64,000 bases of DNA from an uncultured Dehalococcoidia bacterium (GCA_958296445.1 OY282565.1:2063570-2127569), one strand, 5' to 3'; shown: positions 38,564 to 47,310, numbered from the stretch's first letter. Program-made: numbers and translations. The notes: generated by a model not told the origin, from the letters alone.

Positions 38564-39736
38564 TCAGCGGTCAACCTCGCCCATCACAATGTCCAGAGAA
38601 CCCAAAATCACCACCGAGTCGGCCACCCAAGTATTTATGAGCATAAGGCGGATGGCGGAAAGGTTGCAGAAAGAGGGCGGACGCACCTTAAGACGGTAAG
38701 GCCGGTCGCTTCCGTCGCTAACCAGATAAACCCCAATCTCGCCCCGGGGATTCTCGGCCCGCACATAAACCTCGCCGGCCGGCGGGCGAACCAGCCGCCG
38801 CCCCAGCGAGGACAGCACATTGCCCTCTGCCGGCATCTGCTCCATCGCCTGCTCGATAATGCTCAACGATTCGTAACACTCCTGAACCCGCAGGTAATAA
38901 CGGTCCCAGCAGTCGCCGTCCAGCCCGGTAGGCACATTAAAATCAAAGCGGTCATAGAGCGAATAGGGCGCGGCCTTGCGAACGTCGTACTCCACCCCCG
39001 AGGCCCGCAGGCAAGGGCCCGTCAGCCCGTAGTCAATGGCGTCTTCCGCCGTAACCGGGGAAATATCCTTCAGCCGGGCCAAGAAAATCTCGTTGAAACT
39101 GAGCAGCTTGTCCGACTCTTCCAAGTCTTCCCGAATCTGCGGCATAAGCTCCCGCAGGCGGGGCATAAAATCTTCCGGCACATCTTCCTTGAGGCCGCCG
39201 ATGCGGAAATAATTATGCATCATCCGCGCCCCGGACACCGCCTCGAAAAGCGCCTGGATGCGCTCCCGGCCCCGGAAACAGAACATCGAAGGCGTCATCG
39301 CCCCGGCGTCCAGCCCCATAGTGGCGATAAACAGCAGGTGACTGGCAATACGGTTCAGTTCGCAGAGAATCACCCGCAGGTACTCCGCCCGTTCCGGCAC
39401 CTCCAGCCCCATCAACCGCTCGACGGCGCGGACATACACGTGTTCGTTGTTGAAGTTGGCGATGTAGTCCAGCCGGTCGAACAGCGTAATAACCTGATGA
39501 TACTGCTCGCCCTCGCACAGCTTCTCCGAGCCGCGATGCAGATAGCCGATATGGGGCACGATGTCAACGATCTTCTCGCCGTCAACCCACAGCACCATAC
39601 GGAAAACGCCATGCGTCGAGGGATGCTGCGGCCCCATATTGAGCAGCATTTCCACCGGCTCCCCGCTCACCGGCCTAGCTTGCGCGGCGCCGGAATCCAA
39701 CGGCGGGGCGGTCACGTTTCTCGCGGCATCAGCCAT
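38564..39736 (-). CDS. nuoD: NADH-quinone oxidoreductase subunit D
   Basis: 390 residues from ATG 39736; an alternative ATG at 39796 would add 20 residues of poor similarity. MGPQHPSTHGVFRMVLWVDGEKI and PHIGYLHRGSEKL are at the N-terminus; the [NiFe]-hydrogenase-derived fold lacks the metal Cys as in other NuoD. The C-terminus ends SLDIVMGEVDR. It forms the quinone pocket with NuoB. Separated from nuoC by two HicB-like genes. Confidence 0.95.
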   Translation of the reverse strand: MADAARNVTAPPLDSGAAQARPVSGEPVEMLLNMGPQHPSTHGVFRMVLWVDGEKIVDIVPHIGYLHRGSEKLCEGEQYHQVITLFDRLDYIANFNNEHVYVRAVERLMGLEVPERAEYLRVILCELNRIASHLLFIATMGLDAGAMTPSMFCFRGRERIQALFEAVSGARMMHNYFRIGGLKEDVPEDFMPRLRELMPQIREDLEESDKLLSFNEIFLARLKDISPVTAEDAIDYGLTGPCLRASGVEYDVRKAAPYSLYDRFDFNVPTGLDGDCWDRYYLRVQECYESLSIIEQAMEQMPAEGNVLSSLGRRLVRPPAGEVYVRAENPRGEIGVYLVSDGSDRPYRLKVRPPSFCNLSAIRLMLINTWVADSVVILGSLDIVMGEVDR

Positions 39737-39821
39737 TTTCGGAATCAGCCCTCGCTTTTTTTCCTTGCCCGGAGTCCCGTGGAGTCCCGGAGTCATTGAT
39801 ACCGGATAATCGGGGATTCTC

Positions 39822-40106
39822 TCAAAGAATCACTATGTCCGGCCCTTTTACCGGCTTGAGTTCGTTGCTTATCCAGATTCCGTCATCGTCGTCAAAGTAA
39901 AACCCGGCCTCGATTAACGCCTCGTCCAACGCGCCCAGCGCGTCGCAATCTTCCAGATAATCCGCCACCTGCTGGCGGAGCGCATCCCGGGCCCCCTGCG
40001 GGGTGTCCCCGAAAGCCGTAATCAGCAGCTCCGGGCAAACCGCCTGAAACCCCTCCCCCGCCCTCGATTCCAGAGTCTGGTAAACAATCCTGTCTTTCAC
40101 TGTCAA
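39822..40106 (-). CDS. HicB-like protein (second of a tandem pair inside the nuo operon)
   Basis: 94 residues from TTG 40106 (overlaps the previous stop as TTGA) or GTG 40100. IVYQTLESRAGEGFQAVCPELLITAFGDTPQGARDALRQQVADYL matches the HicB N-domain: strand, GFQAVCPEL, then GDTPQGARDALRQQV helix. It lacks the ribbon-helix-helix DNA-binding tail of true HicB antitoxins and no hicA is beside it. It may be an orphan HicB-fold regulator. Confidence 0.65.
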   Translation of the reverse strand: MTVKDRIVYQTLESRAGEGFQAVCPELLITAFGDTPQGARDALRQQVADYLEDCDALGALDEALIEAGFYFDDDDGIWISNELKPVKGPDIVIL

Positions 40107-40405
40107 TTTCCGGGCGCCCCGTCATCCTCGCCGGGGGCGAACTCCAGTTGCAGCTCGGTGTCATCGTCAATTCCCGGGAAACCGGCCGCCGCCAATGTCC
40201 CAGCCATGCTTTCGGCGCAATCGTGGCTGGAAATCCAGCCCAGCATAGCCTGAATCAGCTCTTCCTGCGCCGCTTCGGGCGACTCCCCCCAAGCCTCCAG
40301 CAAAGGGCCGCTGACGCTTTCAATCCGGGCGACATACCCCCGCCCTTCCACAGATGGGGGAGCTGCCTGCTCCACCCGCGCAGTCAATATCAATATATCC
40401 GGCAT
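40103..40405 (-). CDS. HicB-like protein (first of a tandem pair inside the nuo operon)
   Basis: 100 residues, ATG 40405. ILTARVEQAAPPSVEGRGYVARIESVSGPLLEAWGESPEAAQEELIQAMLGW has the HicB pattern (GYVARIESVSG then GESPEAAQEEL). Acidic C-terminal tail (DDDTELQLEFAPGEDD). Starts 24 bp after the nuoC stop and overlaps the following HicB-like gene by 4 bp, so both are translated with the complex I genes. Confidence 0.62.
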   Translation of the reverse strand: MPDILILTARVEQAAPPSVEGRGYVARIESVSGPLLEAWGESPEAAQEELIQAMLGWISSHDCAESMAGTLAAAGFPGIDDDTELQLEFAPGEDDGAPGN

Positions 40406-40428
40406 CCCTTGCCAAGCTCAGAACGGGC

Positions 40429-41118
40429 TTAAAACTCGCGGTATTCGTAGAAAGGAAATTCCTTGCGCCCCGGATACCCCTCGAAGCCGTCATACAGCAA
40501 CAGGGGCGACAGGTCGGGATGTCCGGCAAACCGTATGCCAAACATATCGTGCGCTTCCCGCTCATACCAGTCGGCGGCCCGCCACACCCCCGCCACCGAC
40601 GGAACCACCGGGTCTGCGTAGGGGGCTTCCGTCTTCAGCACTAGCGTGCCTTCCGGCTCCAGCGATTGCAACACATAAAACACCTCGAACACGCCCACCG
40701 GCCCCGGCTCATCCCCCTCTCCCTCGGCAGGCTCAGACGCAACGTCCGGGCCTTCCCCGTTCCCCGACCCGGAATCACGGGAGATAGTCCGTTCCGGGTA
40801 ATCAACCGCGCTCAGGCACAGCAACATTTTGGCCCCGACACGCTCATCGTCTTTCACCGCCCGGCAAACCTCCAGCGTATGCCGACGGTCAAACCGCAAC
40901 CGGGGGATGCCGCTGCCTTCGCCTTGAATCGGCAGGTCTGGCCGCGGGCCGTAGTCGCGCAATAACTCCAGGGCGGAGTCCAGCAGGGCGCGGGCATCCG
41001 CGCTAAGGGAACTCAGGTCCGGCCCCTCCGGTTCATCATTCGCCCCGGCTGCCGGGGCAGTCTCAGGATGTTCTTCATTCGGCATATTCAGCTTTAACGC
41101 ATCCTTCGACAAGCTCAA
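40429..41118 (-). CDS. nuoC: NADH-quinone oxidoreductase subunit C
   Basis: 229 residues from 41118 (ATG 41085, MPNEEHPE, is an alternative). The core from about 75 has MLLCLSAVDYPE, FEVFYVLQSL, and the signature WYEREAHDMFGIRFAGHPDLSPLLLYDGFEGYPGRKEFP (quoted in part). An acidic Gly/Glu-rich insertion lies near residues 110-140, absent from usual NuoC, and the first residues SLSKDALKL derive from a dispersed repeat. Binds NuoD. Confidence 0.93.
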   Translation of the reverse strand: MSLSKDALKLNMPNEEHPETAPAAGANDEPEGPDLSSLSADARALLDSALELLRDYGPRPDLPIQGEGSGIPRLRFDRRHTLEVCRAVKDDERVGAKMLLCLSAVDYPERTISRDSGSGNGEGPDVASEPAEGEGDEPGPVGVFEVFYVLQSLEPEGTLVLKTEAPYADPVVPSVAGVWRAADWYEREAHDMFGIRFAGHPDLSPLLLYDGFEGYPGRKEFPFYEYREF

Positions 41119-41184
41119 ACGGACGGTTAGCGCAGGAGCGCACGGCGGCGCATCCTTAAGGCGTTTCTCCGGCCGCCGCCGGGG

Positions 41185-41745
41185 TTAGCCCCTATTGGGC
41201 TGCATGATTTTTTCCTGAAGTTTCAGAATCCCGTAAAGCAGCGCCTCCGGGCGGGGCGGGCAGCCGGGAACATACACATCCACCGGCACGATATGGTCAA
41301 CGCCCATCACCACCGAATAAGAGCGGTAATAAGGGCCGCCGTTGGTGGCGCAGCTCCCCATAGCGATGACCCACTTGGGTTCCGGCATCTGCTCATACAG
41401 CAAACGGATGGGTTCCGCCATTTTCTTGACCACCGTGCCGGCCACAATCATCACGTCCGACTGCCGCGGCGAGGGCCAAGTCACCACCCCGAAGCGGTCA
41501 AAATCGTGATGGGCCATATAGGTGGAAATCATCTCAATGGCGCAACAGGCCAGCCCGAAACTCAGCGTCCACAAAGACGACTTGCGGGCCATAGCGAAAA
41601 GCTGGTCGGTGCTGGTGGTGATGACGCCGGGCGCCCGCGCCCCCACCGTCTGGTCAAACAGGCTGGGGCCGGGCTGATTGCCCGTTCCCAACTGTATCGA
41701 AAAGGGCCCCTCGGGCGCGCTCAAACCGGGGTTTATTTCTGCCAT
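41185..41745 (-). CDS. nuoB: NADH-quinone oxidoreductase subunit B
   Basis: 186 residues, overlapping nuoA by 13 bp. [17 protein letters not shown] supplies the tandem Cys, [12 protein letters not shown] and [12 protein letters not shown] the other two ligands of cluster N2. It delivers electrons to quinone. The N-terminal ~35 residues are Pro/Gly-rich. Confidence 0.97.
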   Translation of the reverse strand: MAEINPGLSAPEGPFSIQLGTGNQPGPSLFDQTVGARAPGVITTSTDQLFAMARKSSLWTLSFGLACCAIEMISTYMAHHDFDRFGVVTWPSPRQSDVMIVAGTVVKKMAEPIRLLYEQMPEPKWVIAMGSCATNGGPYYRSYSVVMGVDHIVPVDVYVPGCPPRPEALLYGILKLQEKIMQPNRG

Positions 41746-42137
41746 TCAAGAACCCCCTTGCGCCAGGCGTAGACGATAGCGAAGGCCAACACCGCCAAGA
41801 ACAGCAGCATGGCATAGAAAGGCAAAGAGTTGGAGTTCGTGACCTGCTCTTGCAGGAATATCACCGCCCACGGAAACAGGAACACCGCTTCCACGTCGAA
41901 TATCAGGAACAGGATGGCAAAGACGTAGAACCGGACGTTGATGTTTGACCAGATATAAGGCGTGGCCGGAATCCCGCACTCATAGGTGGTCAGCTTGACT
42001 TCCGACTTCCGCCGCGCGGAAAGAAACTGCGACGCGCTGAACATACCGATGATGGCCACCGTGGCGATAAACGCCGAAAGTGCCACCGCCGTCCAGTTCT
42101 CAGTAAAAATTTCCGGGTTGAAAACGTCAAGCAACAT
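41733..42137 (-). CDS. nuoA: NADH-quinone oxidoreductase subunit A
   Basis: 134 residues, three membrane segments. [44 protein letters not shown] contains the family signature ([21 protein letters not shown]). First gene of the operon, about 80 nt after its predicted transcription start. Confidence 0.96.
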   Translation of the reverse strand: MLLDVFNPEIFTENWTAVALSAFIATVAIIGMFSASQFLSARRKSEVKLTTYECGIPATPYIWSNINVRFYVFAILFLIFDVEAVFLFPWAVIFLQEQVTNSNSLPFYAMLLFLAVLAFAIVYAWRKGVLEWQK

Positions 42138-42224
42138 AGCGATAAAGGCCGTTCAGCCTCCGAAACGCCAACCCCAAAAGGGCAGCCCGTTCCGTCCCAA
42201 AATACCCACTTGTCGGCGCACGGG

Positions 42225-42253
42225 ACTATACCACCGGGCTACGAGGGTGTCAA
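42225..42253 (-). promoter_or_regulatory. Sigma-70 promoter of the nuo operon
   Basis: On the minus strand TTGACA (42248-42253) and TATAGT (42225-42230) are separated by exactly 17 bp, about 88 bp before nuoA. Confidence 0.8.
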
Positions 42254-42269
42254 TTGAGGCCATTATGCG

Positions 42270-42594
42270 CTCCAACCACCTTACCGGCCGGGGCAACCAC
42301 TAAGGATTGCCCCTACATTTCGGCCTACCCCGACAGTAGGGGCGCCCCCTTGTGGGCGCCCCCGTGTGCTCCGCACCTTACCGGCCAGGGCAACCCTTGT
42401 GGTTGCCCTGGCTACATTTCGGCCTACCCCGACAGTAAGGGCGCCCCTTGTGGGAGCCCCCGTGTGCTCCAACCACCTTACCGGCCGGGGCAACCACAAG
42501 GGTTGCCCCTACATTTCGGCATATCCCAACAGTAGGGGCGCCCCTTGTGGGCGCCCCCGTGTGCTCCGCGCCTACCGGCCGGGGCAACCGTGTG
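42270..42594. repeat. 3.3 tandem copies of a ~98-bp repeat built from two hairpins
   Basis: Unit starts are 42270, 42369, 42467 and 42564 (last partial). Each unit has CGGGGCAACCACnnnGGTTGCCCC and AGTAGGGGCGCCCCTTGTGG, both followed by complementary arms, joined by TACATTTCGGCCTACCCCGA. Divergence between units is mostly compensated inside the stems. No variable spacers, so not a CRISPR. Confidence 0.85.
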
Positions 42595-43788
42595 CTAACT
42601 GCCGGTTTGCGCCCACCGCAACTCCGTTGACGAAACATCCCGCCGGAACTCAGCTTCGGGAATCCCGTCAAACATCGGCGCAAAACCGGCGGGAACATCC
42701 ACGTCGGCCAGCGTCTTGAAGCTGCCACCGTCCAGCCGCCCGGCCACCAAAAATTTGGCGCCCCCGGCCATCATTTCGGCCAGAGCCAGCAGCATCGCCC
42801 CCTCGCCGCCGTAGTAGCGCGGGGCCACCAGCCGCACCGCCGTATCCCACCCCAGCAGGAAAGTGGTTCGGGGGAAAAGGGCCGCCTTCTTCTGAAAAGT
42901 TTCCGCGCGGGTCAACGCCACCGTATCCCCCGGGCCGAACCGGGCCAGCCGCCCCAGTATTTCGGCCTTTTCCAGCGGCGGCTTATCCACGTTAGTCACC
43001 GACAACTCAAAGCCTGCCCGCACCCCGACCAGCTCAGGATGCGCGGATTGGGCGGATTGGGCGGCGTCCATCAACTCCCGGTGGCCGGTATGCAGAGGAT
43101 TAAAGGAACCCGGCAGCAACGCCCCAGGCACGGCGCCTTCCGCTTCCATACCGCCATCGGGACGGCGCACCACCCATCGGACATCCCCGGCCAGCAGTCG
43201 CTCCAGCGGTTCAGGATGCGCGATGCGCTCCACCTCTAGCGAATCCCCTACGGTAAGCCCCAGAAAAGGCCCTACCCCGACAGACGAAACAATGTCCAGC
43301 CCGGAAAATTCGGACAAGGCCAGCACGATGAGGCGGCTCACCACGTCCTCCTCTCCCGCCCGGTCGCGCAGCCCCTTATGGAAAGTGAGCGACCAAGTAG
43401 CCACGCCATCAGCGTCATAAGCCGCCACGAAAGCCCGATGCTCGCCCCGCTTGGGCCGGTCGGTGGCGATGGTGGCGGCGCAGGCCAGCCCCACGGCGGG
43501 CGAGTCGTCCTCAAGCTGGGCGCTGGCCCGCCGAAAGGCCCGGCGGGCCATCTGCCGGGCCGTTTCCGCCGCCGCCGACTGCGCCGGCTCAAACCCCAGA
43601 AAATCCCGCATCGCCAGCCGCCCGTAGGGAACCACCACTTCCAATATCGTGCGCGACGCCCCGCTCACGCCCAGCAGCCAAGCCACCGCCTGCGTACCCG
43701 CCCCCGACACCGCCAGCGCCGTCTTATGCGGCGCAGCATGAAGCCCCTCAATATGGGGACGCATAGTTTCCATCATAGTTTCCGCCAT
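42595..43788 (-). CDS. CinA/PncC-like domain fused to a NadD-type nucleotidyltransferase
   Basis: 397 residues; ATG 43788 or one of several close in-frame ATGs. Residues ~20-165 resemble CinA-C/PncC nicotinamide-nucleotide amidase: AVSGAGTQAVAWLLGVSGASRTILEVVVPYG matches the SGGGS/PGAS region, and FLGFEPAQSAA and ATIATDRPKRGEHRAFVA follow. Residues ~225-390 are a cytidylyltransferase-like Rossmann domain with PGSFNPLHTGHRELMDAA (HxGH) and a late SSTELR. One chain could therefore deamidate NMN and adenylylate the product, but the nucleotidyl acceptor is unproven. Confidence 0.7.
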   Translation of the reverse strand: MAETMMETMRPHIEGLHAAPHKTALAVSGAGTQAVAWLLGVSGASRTILEVVVPYGRLAMRDFLGFEPAQSAAAETARQMARRAFRRASAQLEDDSPAVGLACAATIATDRPKRGEHRAFVAAYDADGVATWSLTFHKGLRDRAGEEDVVSRLIVLALSEFSGLDIVSSVGVGPFLGLTVGDSLEVERIAHPEPLERLLAGDVRWVVRRPDGGMEAEGAVPGALLPGSFNPLHTGHRELMDAAQSAQSAHPELVGVRAGFELSVTNVDKPPLEKAEILGRLARFGPGDTVALTRAETFQKKAALFPRTTFLLGWDTAVRLVAPRYYGGEGAMLLALAEMMAGGAKFLVAGRLDGGSFKTLADVDVPAGFAPMFDGIPEAEFRRDVSSTELRWAQTGS

Positions 43789-43804
43789 CAGGCTTGCGCT
43801 CCTA

Positions 43805-43832
43805 GATTCCCGCGCAGGCGGGAATAACGGGT
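43805..43832. repeat. Interspersed TTCCCGCnnnnGCGGGAA palindrome
   Basis: ATTCCCGCGCAGGCGGGAAT. Related copies lie at 52849-52875 and 63952-63974. Confidence 0.6.
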
Positions 43833-43878
43833 ATTAAACGCAGAAATTATTCTGATTCCCCGGCGCCCTCTGCGTTAA
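43833..43878. repeat. CGCAGAG-family repeat overlapping the end of the flavin reductase-like gene
   Basis: TTAAACGCAGAAATTATTCTGA then CGCCCTCTGCGTTAAA form facing arms. The last residues of the flanking gene (NAEGAGESE) are translated from it. Confidence 0.6.
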
Positions 43879-44458
43879 AAAAACCGCCCCGAATCGCCCC
43901 GCGTTTAATGCCCGACATATTGGCGCGGGAAAAAGCGACTTCGGCGGCCTGTTTCTCGTTCCAGGCCCGCATCCAGTCTTCAGGAATGCGCTGGCGGGCG
44001 TCGCGCCACCAAAGGGGCTGGCCGGGACTGACCGTGCAGCCGTCCACCACCTCGGCCAGAAAGCAGGTCATATCCCCGCCGTCCATAGCGTTGACCACCC
44101 GGCAATCCAGCCACCCCCAGCAGTCGGCCAGCAACGGACTGCCCGTTGCCCCGGCCGCGTATTCCCACCCGTCCAGCTTCCTGCCATCGCGCCCCGATAC
44201 CAGCCCGAAGGCTTTAATCCAGTCCAGTTGTTCCGCCCTAGGAAAATTCAGAGCAAAAGCCCCACTGCCCATAATCATATCGTGGCTATGATTCGTCCTG
44301 TATATCTGCGCCACCACCCGGGGCCGCTCGGCAACAATAGACGCGCCGCCGATGGAAACGCAAATCTGCGCGTTATCCTGCCCCCGCCAACGGCTGGACA
44401 CCGCAACGATGGGAGACCAGAGATTGCCCATTACGGGCGCAATTTTGCCATAGTCCAT
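43847..44458 (-). CDS. Flavin reductase-like FMN-binding protein
   Basis: 203 residues from ATG 44458, preferred because further upstream the frame crosses a dispersed GTAGGGGC hairpin. MDYGKIAPVMGNLWSPIVAVSSRW, VSIGGASIVAERPRVVAQI, and SGAFALNFPRAEQLDWIKAFG fit the split-barrel flavin reductase family. The C-terminus has been extended by reading into a repeat. It may supply FMNH2 to luciferase-like monooxygenases such as the one at 2300; this is inference. Confidence 0.72.
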   Translation of the reverse strand: MDYGKIAPVMGNLWSPIVAVSSRWRGQDNAQICVSIGGASIVAERPRVVAQIYRTNHSHDMIMGSGAFALNFPRAEQLDWIKAFGLVSGRDGRKLDGWEYAAGATGSPLLADCWGWLDCRVVNAMDGGDMTCFLAEVVDGCTVSPGQPLWWRDARQRIPEDWMRAWNEKQAAEVAFSRANMSGIKRGAIRGGFFNAEGAGESE

Positions 44459-44559
44459 ATCTTCAGCCCCGCGCTCCCATATCCCCGCCAAGCATAACCC
44501 GTCGCCGTCAAGTTTGCCAACGAAACGCCACCCACTAGCGAACCAAGCATCCCCATCCC

Positions 44560-44588
44560 CGTAGGGGCGCACAGCCGTGCGCCCTCGC
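44560..44588. repeat. Interspersed GTAGGGGCGCACAGCC hairpin
   Basis: GTAGGGGCGCAC-AGCC-GTGCGCCC, the same unit as 61012-61038. Confidence 0.6.
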
Positions 44589-44626
44589 CCCGCCCGTGCG
44601 CCGCCCACCCATATACGGAGCGGCAA

Positions 44627-45772
44627 CTACCAGTCGGGCGAGTGGTCGCTGGCTTCGTTATAGGTAAGGCGCTGCTGGTTGGCGCCGTCCGCGTCCATAA
44701 CGAATATCTCGCTTCCCGAGCTCGCCGCCGGGCCGTGCAGTTGGGAAACGAAAGCGATTCGGTTGCCGTCCGGCGACCATACCGGCTGAGAGTCTTCCGC
44801 CTCGTTCATAGTCAACCGTTGCGGTGGGCCGCTTTCGTCCGTGTCTAAAACGTAAATCTCCGGGTTGCCGTCGCGGTCGGATACAAAGGCCAATACGTCG
44901 CCGTCCGGCGCCCACGCCGGGGAGTGGTCGGCCTCCGGCGATGCCGCCAGCGGCTCCGCTTTCACCCGCCCCCGCCAGCCGTCATCATCTTGAGGCCGCA
45001 ACAGATATACGTCGCGGTTGCCGTCAACGTTACGCACGAAAGCTATGGCGTCCCCGTCCGGCGACCATACCGGGGAAAGGTCATCCCCCTCGGTTAGCTG
45101 CACCAGATTCACGCCGGCCGGATTCCGAAGCCACAGCCCCTGCGTTTCTTTCTGTTGCCCGGACGTTTGTTGCCCGGACGATTGTTGCGATGATGGCCCG
45201 GCCCGGCGGGAAAAGACCAGCCATTGGCCGTCCGGCGACCAGTCGCCCAAGAACTCATCGGTGTCGCCGGAAGTAACCCGAACCGGAGCCGACGCCTGCC
45301 CGGAATCACCATCCAGCGACGACACATAAACGTCGGAATGGCCGTCCACGTCCGAAACGTAGGCCACCCGGTCGCCGTCCGGGTTCCAGTGGGGCGAATC
45401 CTCGTTGCCGTCCGAGGAAGTGAGCCGGATAACCGCATCCTCCCCGTCGCCGCTCGCCACCCTGATGTCTAGGTTGCCCGACTCGCTGGACACAAAAGCG
45501 ATTCGCCTGCCGTCCGGCGACCACCGCGGGCTGGTCTCCGCCGACGACGGGCGGGCGGTTATCTGCGCGGGCGTCGGCGGGCCGGAATCGGGGTCAACCA
45601 CGTATATCTCGGCGTTCCCGTCAACCTCGGAAACATACGCCACCCCTTGCCCCGAACCGCCCAAGGGATTACAACCGCCCAAAGCCGCTATGACCGTTAT
45701 CGCCGCCATCAGAACCAGTACCCGCCGCATAACCCGCATCATCCCCATCCGCCGCCCAAACATAACAAGCAT
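44627..45772 (-). CDS. TolB-like beta-propeller lipoprotein (PD40/WD40-like repeats)
   Basis: 381 residues; the exact start among several ATGs (45772-45730) is unclear. A lipoprotein signal peptide ends in IAALGGC (lipobox Cys near 34). Then seven TolB-type blades of the form W-SPDGRRIAFVSxxxGNxDIYV follow, each about 45 residues. No TolB N-terminal domain, so it is a surface-attached propeller of unknown ligand. Confidence 0.85.
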   Translation of the reverse strand: MLVMFGRRMGMMRVMRRVLVLMAAITVIAALGGCNPLGGSGQGVAYVSEVDGNAEIYVVDPDSGPPTPAQITARPSSAETSPRWSPDGRRIAFVSSESGNLDIRVASGDGEDAVIRLTSSDGNEDSPHWNPDGDRVAYVSDVDGHSDVYVSSLDGDSGQASAPVRVTSGDTDEFLGDWSPDGQWLVFSRRAGPSSQQSSGQQTSGQQKETQGLWLRNPAGVNLVQLTEGDDLSPVWSPDGDAIAFVRNVDGNRDVYLLRPQDDDGWRGRVKAEPLAASPEADHSPAWAPDGDVLAFVSDRDGNPEIYVLDTDESGPPQRLTMNEAEDSQPVWSPDGNRIAFVSQLHGPAASSGSEIFVMDADGANQQRLTYNEASDHSPDW

Positions 45773-45844
45773 TATAGCCGGGCCGGAAAGCGGGCTTACA
45801 GGCTTAAGGGACGCCGGGATTGGGCAATTTACCCGCGCCGGGGA

Positions 45845-45922
45845 TTAAACGCAGCGGGCGCAGCGATTATTTTTGATTCCCCGACGCCCTCTGCGTTATA
45901 CTCTGCCCGCTCTGTGTTGAAA
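45845..45922. repeat. CGCAGAG-family repeat upstream of the amidohydrolase gene
   Basis: TTAAACGCAGCGGGCGCAGCG and CGCCCTCTGCGTTATACTC face one another, with an outer CTCTGTGTTGA. It lies between divergent genes. Confidence 0.65.
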
Positions 45923-45944
45923 AACCCGAAGGGGAGGAATTGCG

Positions 45945-47201
45945 GTGAAAGCGTTAGTCGGGGCGACTCTGATAGACGGCGCCGGCGGCCCCCCGCTGGC
46001 CGACTCCGCCGTGCTGCTGGACGGGGAACGAATCCTAGCCGTAGGGCCGCGCGGCGCGGTGGACATCCCGCCGCAAGCCGAGGAAGTAGACCTTACCGGC
46101 CTGACCCTGCTGCCCGGCCTGATTGACACCCACGACCACTTGGCCGACAAAAACTACAGCCTGCTGTCCCGCTGGGAAATCGAGGAACCGGCGTCCCTGG
46201 CCCACCTGAAAACCGCCAAAGCCATCGAGGACTCCCTAGCCGCGGGCTACACCACCATCCGCGACGCGGGCGGGCTGGACGCCGGATTCAAGCAGGCCAT
46301 CGCCGAAGGCTTGCTGTCCGGCCCGCGCCTGCTCACCGCCGTATCCATCATTTCCCCCACTGGCGGCATCGGCGACCGGGTTGCCCCCTCCGGCCACCGC
46401 ACGGCCTACGCCAACGACCCTATGCGCCCCGTCGCCGTCGCCAACGGGCCGCAGGCCGTCCGCAATATAGTGCGCGAAATGGTGCGCGTAGGGGCCGACG
46501 TGCTGAAGTTCGCCACCACCGGCGGGGCCAGTTCCCGGCAGGGCCACGGCCCAATGGACATGGCTTTCGGCCCCGATGAAGTCAAAGCGCTGGTGGACGA
46601 AGCCCGCGCCCACGAAAAGCTGACTATGTGCCACGCCCTAGGCGGGCCGGGCCTGCGAATGTGCATCGAAGCCGGGGTTGGCTCCGTCGAGCATGGCTGC
46701 TACTTGGCCGACGACCCCGACCTGCTGAAAATGATGGCCGACAACAACACCTTTTTCACGCCGACTTTCGAGGTCTACGAGTTCCACTCCACCATCAGCG
46801 CCCCCCACATCAAAGCCCGCGCCGAAACCCTGTTCCACACCCACCAAGAAAGCCTGCACCGCGCCCTAGAAGCCGGAACCAAAATCACCGCCGGCACCGA
46901 CGCGGGCGGCTTCGTCCACGGCGACAACGCCCGAGAAATCGAGCTGATGGTAGAGCGCGGCCTAACCCCCATGCAGGCCATCCAGACCGCCACCGGCTGG
47001 GCCGCCGAATGCATCGGCCTAGGCAAAGAAATCGGCACAATCGAAAAAGGCAAGCAAGCCGACCTCCTAGCCATAGCCGGCGACCCCCTAAAAAACATAG
47101 CTGTCCTCCGCAACAAAACCGCCATCAAGCTGGTAATGAAAGGCGGCGCCCCCTACATAAACAACCTCCCAACCCCAGCCCCGGCCGCCGCCGCCGGGTA
47201 G
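45945..47201 (+). CDS. Amidohydrolase (imidazolonepropionase-like/prolidase-like family)
   Basis: 418 residues from GTG 45945 with GGGGAGGA upstream. Metal site: TLLPGLIDTHDHLADKNY (HxH as HDH) near 63, DVLKFATTGG with the bridging Lys near 185, MCHALGGPGLRMCIEAGVGSVEHG near 225-255, and GTDAGGFVHGD with the metal Asp near 320. The family includes Xaa-Pro dipeptidases and imidazolonepropionases; the product is a cytosolic metal-dependent hydrolase of undetermined substrate. Confidence 0.9.
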   Translation: MKALVGATLIDGAGGPPLADSAVLLDGERILAVGPRGAVDIPPQAEEVDLTGLTLLPGLIDTHDHLADKNYSLLSRWEIEEPASLAHLKTAKAIEDSLAAGYTTIRDAGGLDAGFKQAIAEGLLSGPRLLTAVSIISPTGGIGDRVAPSGHRTAYANDPMRPVAVANGPQAVRNIVREMVRVGADVLKFATTGGASSRQGHGPMDMAFGPDEVKALVDEARAHEKLTMCHALGGPGLRMCIEAGVGSVEHGCYLADDPDLLKMMADNNTFFTPTFEVYEFHSTISAPHIKARAETLFHTHQESLHRALEAGTKITAGTDAGGFVHGDNAREIELMVERGLTPMQAIQTATGWAAECIGLGKEIGTIEKGKQADLLAIAGDPLKNIAVLRNKTAIKLVMKGGAPYINNLPTPAPAAAAG

Positions 47202-47310
47202 GGGCAACCCCTGCGGGGCGCCCAGGCCACCGGGCAGGGGCGCACCTTGCAGACGCCCAGGCCAATCTGGTAGGGGCAACCCTTGTGGTTGCCCCTTACC
47301 CGCCCACAAG
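47202..47310. repeat. Cluster of GTAGGGGCAACC-type hairpin repeats
   Basis: Contains GGTAGGGGCAACCCTTGTGG followed by TTGCCCCTTACC and two related imperfect units. Same family as the units inside 42270-42594. Confidence 0.6.

Noticed and set aside
42270-42594. Possible CRISPR array
   Set aside because: The 98-bp units are contiguous, with no variable spacers and no cas genes.
44459-44626. N-terminal extension of the flavin reductase-like gene
   Set aside because: The added residues come from a GTAGGGGC hairpin repeat; the family begins at MDYGKIAPVMG.
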